NCBI GenBank assembly: GCA_037447655.1 | Contig: JBBHKE010003506.1 | Location: forward strand, 94,585-158,584 | DNA length: 64,000 bases | Reading direction: 5' to 3' | Source: Zygnema cylindricum | Taxonomy: Eukaryota; Streptophyta; Zygnematophyceae; Zygnematales; Zygnemataceae | Shown here: piece by piece, positions 60,686-64,000 of the stretch | Numbering within the stretch: the stretch's first letter is position 1 | How the letters are laid out: each line of letters starts with the position of its first letter | Notes under the pieces: generated by a model | The model's input: only the letters and a program-made list of their open reading frames with translations | What the model was told of the DNA's origin: nothing | Databases searched by the model: none | Translations under genes and position numbers: made by a program

Positions 60686-63600
60686 CTATGACAAATTTAA
60701 GAGAAGATTCGCTTCTGTTCCAGTTGTTTCGATCTCTTCTTCTCTTACAGGAACATCTTTTTCTTTTGAAAGTGGTTTCATAAATTCTAATTCATCTTCA
60801 TAAGAAGAATCTTTGTTAATTAAAAGAACCGATTCTTCCAAAAGTTTATATGCGACATCGAAAACCGCAATATCCAATTTGTCGCTTCCGAGAGGATTAC
60901 TGTAAAGAAAAAAAAAGGGCGAAGAAAAGGGAAAAAAAAGGGTGAAAAAAGGAAAAAAAGGGTTAAAAATGAAAAAAGGGTAAAAAATTGGAAAAAAAGG
61001 ATGAAAAAAAGGAAAAAAAAGGTGAAGGAAAAAAAAGGGTGAAGAAAATTAAAAAAAGTGTGAAGAAAAGGAAAAACAGGGTGACAAAAAGGAAAAAAAA
61101 GGTGAAAAATTGGAAAAAATGGGCGAAGAAAAGAGGGCGAAGAAAAGGGAAAAAAAGGTTAAGAATTGGAAAAAAACGGTGAAGGAGAGGAAAAAATAAA
61201 AAAGCAGGTGAAAAGAATGGTAAAAGCCGAAAGAAGGAAACTGAGGGAAAAGAGAAAAAATGAAATCGAAGGGGAAAAAATAGAATAAATAAATGGAGAA
61301 TCTAAATTTCAATTGTTTCAAAATATATTTCAACTTCGATTTCAATTTGAATTCTATTCGAATTTCCATTCAAGTTCCATTTTCAGTTATAACTTTAAAC
61401 TTAATTTCAATATCAATCTAAGCTAAGTTTCTTTTTTAATTTCAATTCCTTTTTAGGTTCTGATTCTAATTACTTAGGTCTAAATTTCAACTTCAATTCC
61501 TGTCGTAAGTTTCAATTTCAGTTCAAGTTTCTTTTCAAGTTTCGTTTTTAATTAAGTTTTTAATTTTCCATTTCGTTTCCATTTCGATTTCAATTTAGGT
61601 TTTTTGATTTGATTTCAAATTCCATTATGATTTCGATTTAATCAACAATGTCAAATACGACTTTAGTTTCAAAATTTCAATCTCGATTTTGAGGGAGAGG
61701 GAGAGGAAGAGGGAGGAGAGGGCGAGGGAGAGGGAACGGGGAAAGGGGAGGGAAAGGGATGAGAAGGAGAGAGGGAGAGAGGGAGGGAGGGAGGGAGGGA
61801 ATGAAGGAAGGAACAAACCTCATACTATTTCCGACTTCTCGAATTCCCAAAAGACCCACGAGAATCAAAAAGAAAACTGGAATCGGCCAATAGGGCGACG
61901 CGAATGCGAAAACATACGCCAAGATGAAAAGATAAACGAGAAGAACAAAATTGAGAAGATGGTAATATGCAAATGGCCTGGAAAAAGACAAAAGTTACAA
62001 AAGAGTCAAAAGTTACAAAAGAGAAAAGTTACGAAAGAGACAAAGAATGTCAAACTGTCGGAAGAAATGTCAAAGAAAAACTGATGTTCAAAGAGACCAA
62101 ACATGCCAAAAAAGAAGGAGAAAAACTGGAATTTGAACAACTTTCAGAGGACAAAAAAATTGAAAAAAAGAAAAAAACCATATCGAAGGAGTATGCATAA
62201 ATAAATAAAATAAAAACAAGAAAAAACTGCTAAATGAACTGAAAAAAATTACTCGAGACATATTAAAACATAAAAGAAAACAAAAAAACAAAAAGAAAAA
62301 ACAATTGATGTCAGAAAAAGGAGAACAACAAAAAGAAACAAAAAAAACAACAGGATTGAAAAAAAAAAACAACCAATAGAGGGAGAAGATAGGGGATAGG
62401 GATAGGGATAGGGAGACGGAGCGCGTGGGAGGGGAAAAGGGCGAGAGAGAGGGAGAGGGGTACATACACCGGACCACTCGCAAAAGTATAAAGACCGTCC
62501 AGATTCGTCCGAATCTCGAGAAGTTTTGTCGTAAATAAACTCGCTATAGGACTTGTAATGTGTTTTTTTGTCTCTTGTGCCCAAACTCCTCTATTAAGCC
62601 AAAGGAGAACTTCTTTAAAAACCAAATTTCCGGCTCCAATGTCCTCGAGAGTTTTCAGGTCATTTACCTATTTTTAAACCCATTTATTTCCGTATTTAGG
62701 GTCAGGTTTTTGAGCAGAAGTAATGAACAAAGGGATAGGAGGAGAGAGGGAAAGAGAGTGAGGGAGAGAGAGGAGAGAGAGACAGAGGAGAGAGAGGGTA
62801 GGGAGGGAGAGAAGGGGGGGAGGGAATGAGAGAGAGGAAATGAGAGGGGGATGTTTTTGAGAGGTAAAAGAAAGATTTTTGGCGGGTTTCGAGAGAGTTT
62901 TAAGCAATGTTCAAGAGGTTAAAAAGGGTCTTTTTAAAAAAATAAATGAAGGAACAGCGGAACGGAATTTTGAGGAGCGACAAGAAAAATTCTCTCGTAA
63001 AGCACTTGGTAAAGGGAGAAAAAGATAAAACCTCATTTCGTGTCTAACAAAAACAAAATTGCATCCGGTCATTACCACAAAATAATTAAAATCAATAGGA
63101 AAAAGATTCTGGAAAAAAAAAAGATTCAACATAAAAAAGACAACCATTGACATCCACATCCACATGGACATCATCATCATCACATTGACATTATCGACAT
63201 TGACATCGACATCCACATCATCGCCATTATTGACTTCATATCCCCCACATTTCACACCACCAACACAACTAACATTGACATCTCCATCAAAACCAACATC
63301 TCCTCCCACAACAACCTATCCCACTACAAAAAACAACAAAAAAAAAACAAAAAAAACAACAAAAAAAAAAACAAAAAAACAACAAAAAAACCTCACCTGA
63401 CTTTCCGTCAACAACCTACTATACCTCAAATACCACCACGCCCACTCATTAATATTCTCTTCACGATTATGCGGTAAGCACGAATACGACAAAATATGTA
63501 ACGCATTCGCCAATTTGCACAGATAATGACGAACGAGTCGCGCTTCCGGAAAAAGATGATCCGCCAGGTGGACTCGTAATAAGACAAAAAGTTCCCCAAA

Positions 63601-63723
63601 AGTGCCACGTGTCGTATTAACATTCGCCGATTGAGTTAAAAATCGAGAATACGTTTGATTTAAATAAAATACGAGAACGAAAGTGATAAGACTTCCCGGG
63701 ATTGCGACGTACGAAGAGTCGAT
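60686..63723 (-). CDS. Bestrophin-like (UPF0187/RFP-TM) anion channel, 5' part outside the window
   Basis: Four exons join in phase: 63723-63397, 62667-62468, 61977-61819 and about 60899-60686, giving 299 visible residues. Exon a has IPGSLITFVLVFYLNQTYSRF, the family's early membrane helix with N-x-x-Y-x-R-F, then LVRHYLCKLANALH. Exon b has RTNLDGLYTFASGPV. Exon c has PFAYYHLLNFVLLVYLF and a second hydrophobic helix, then GIREVGNSM. Exon d starts SNPLGSDKLDIAVFD, matching the bestrophin P-[FL]-G-x-D segment after the last helix. The C-terminus is short and acidic. The donor of exon b was placed at GT/GTATGT because it restores the VPFAYYHLLN reading. Known: bestrophins form pentameric chloride or bicarbonate channels; plant thylakoid VCCN proteins are distant members. 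Location here is not visible, as the N-terminus is missing. Confidence 0.7.
60900..61680 (-). repeat. Low-complexity intron of the bestrophin-like gene
   Basis: On the plus strand 60905-61260 is a degenerate ggaaaaaaagggtgaaaa array; 61300-61680 is a tttcaatttcaattcga tract; 61690-61800 is gagaggga repeats. All non-coding. Confidence 0.75.
63140..63300. repeat. Imperfect GACATC/CATCAC tract in the first visible intron
   Basis: Trinucleotide-based gacatccacatcatcatc repeats giving Met/Asp/Val-rich readings on the minus strand. Confidence 0.75.
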
Positions 63724-64000
63724 CTAGAGAGAGAGGGAGAGGGAGGGAGAGGGAGGGAGAGGGAGAGGGAGAGGGGGAGGGGGGAGGGAAAAGGGGAGGG
63801 AGTAGTCAGTCGGGTGTTAAGCTAGCTTTCCACCTCTACCACTTTCTCTCCTTCACTGCCCCCTTTTTCTACCTCACGACTGTTTCTCCCTTTCCCTCTC
63901 TTCCGCCCTCATCTTCCCTCCCCCTCCCTCCCTCCCTCCTCACTTGCCCTTTCCCCTTCCCTTCTCCCCGCCTTCCTCTACCTTTCCACTCGTCTTCCCT
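63724..64000 (-). other. Intron sequence at the window end
   Basis: Ends at the acceptor ctctctctctag before 63723. Purine tract at 63725-63800, then pyrimidine-rich on the plus strand. No exon recognised. Confidence 0.5.

Overview
The window looks like nuclear DNA of a green plant-lineage organism (streptophyte). All recognisable host genes are split by GT..AG introns, intergenic DNA is rich in transposable elements and microsatellites, and the genes have plant-type relatives: a plastid-type J-domain protein, a membrane-anchored UBC32/33/34-like E2 enzyme, and a plant F-box/leucine-rich-repeat protein. A bestrophin-like channel of the 'PFG.D' type and the style of the Ty3/gypsy element suggest a seedless plant or a charophycean alga rather than a flowering plant. 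That last step is inference; the species is not identified.

Layout. 1-938: 5' part of a J-domain gene (minus). 939-6.5 kb: intergenic, with a Harbinger-like element, a Ty3/gypsy integrase relic and a small TA-flanked inverted-repeat element. 6.5-14.7 kb: a direct segmental duplication. Copy A holds only promoter, exon 1, intron 1 and the start of exon 2 of a gene; copy B is the start of the full gene (13011-21071), which encodes an unrecognised low-complexity basic protein of about 2.3 thousand residues. 21.1-26.5 kb: simple repeats, a SINE-like unit, a clean hAT-like element with 8-bp target duplication, and another DNA-element copy. 26591-32606: E2 gene with five exons and three nested MITEs in its last intron. 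34581-37967: F-box/LRR gene (minus), whose single intron carries an array of copies of its own exon-2 acceptor. 39.0-39.5 kb: a MITE nearly identical to one in the E2 gene.

41.4-54.7 kb: two related Ty3/gypsy-type elements in inverted orientation. The minus one is a 2.7-kb LTR / gag fragment / LTR deletion derivative. The plus one (44825-54657) is long and decayed, with the order gag - zinc knuckles - protease - cytosine-C5 DNA methyltransferase - reverse transcriptase/RNase H - integrase - probable PHD finger. The methyltransferase inside the polyprotein is the most striking content of the window. The element is broken by in-frame stops and frameshifts.

54.7-60.2 kb: DNA-transposon copies, one around unrecognised sequence, then a 1.7-kb pyrimidine-rich minisatellite. 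60686-beyond 64000: a bestrophin-like membrane protein gene (minus) whose 5' exons lie outside the window.

Exons were joined by hand from splice consensus and reading phase; junctions without such support are marked. Repeat ends are good to a few bases where inverted repeats and target duplications agree, and approximate otherwise. No homology search was run; family assignments rest on motifs recalled from known families.
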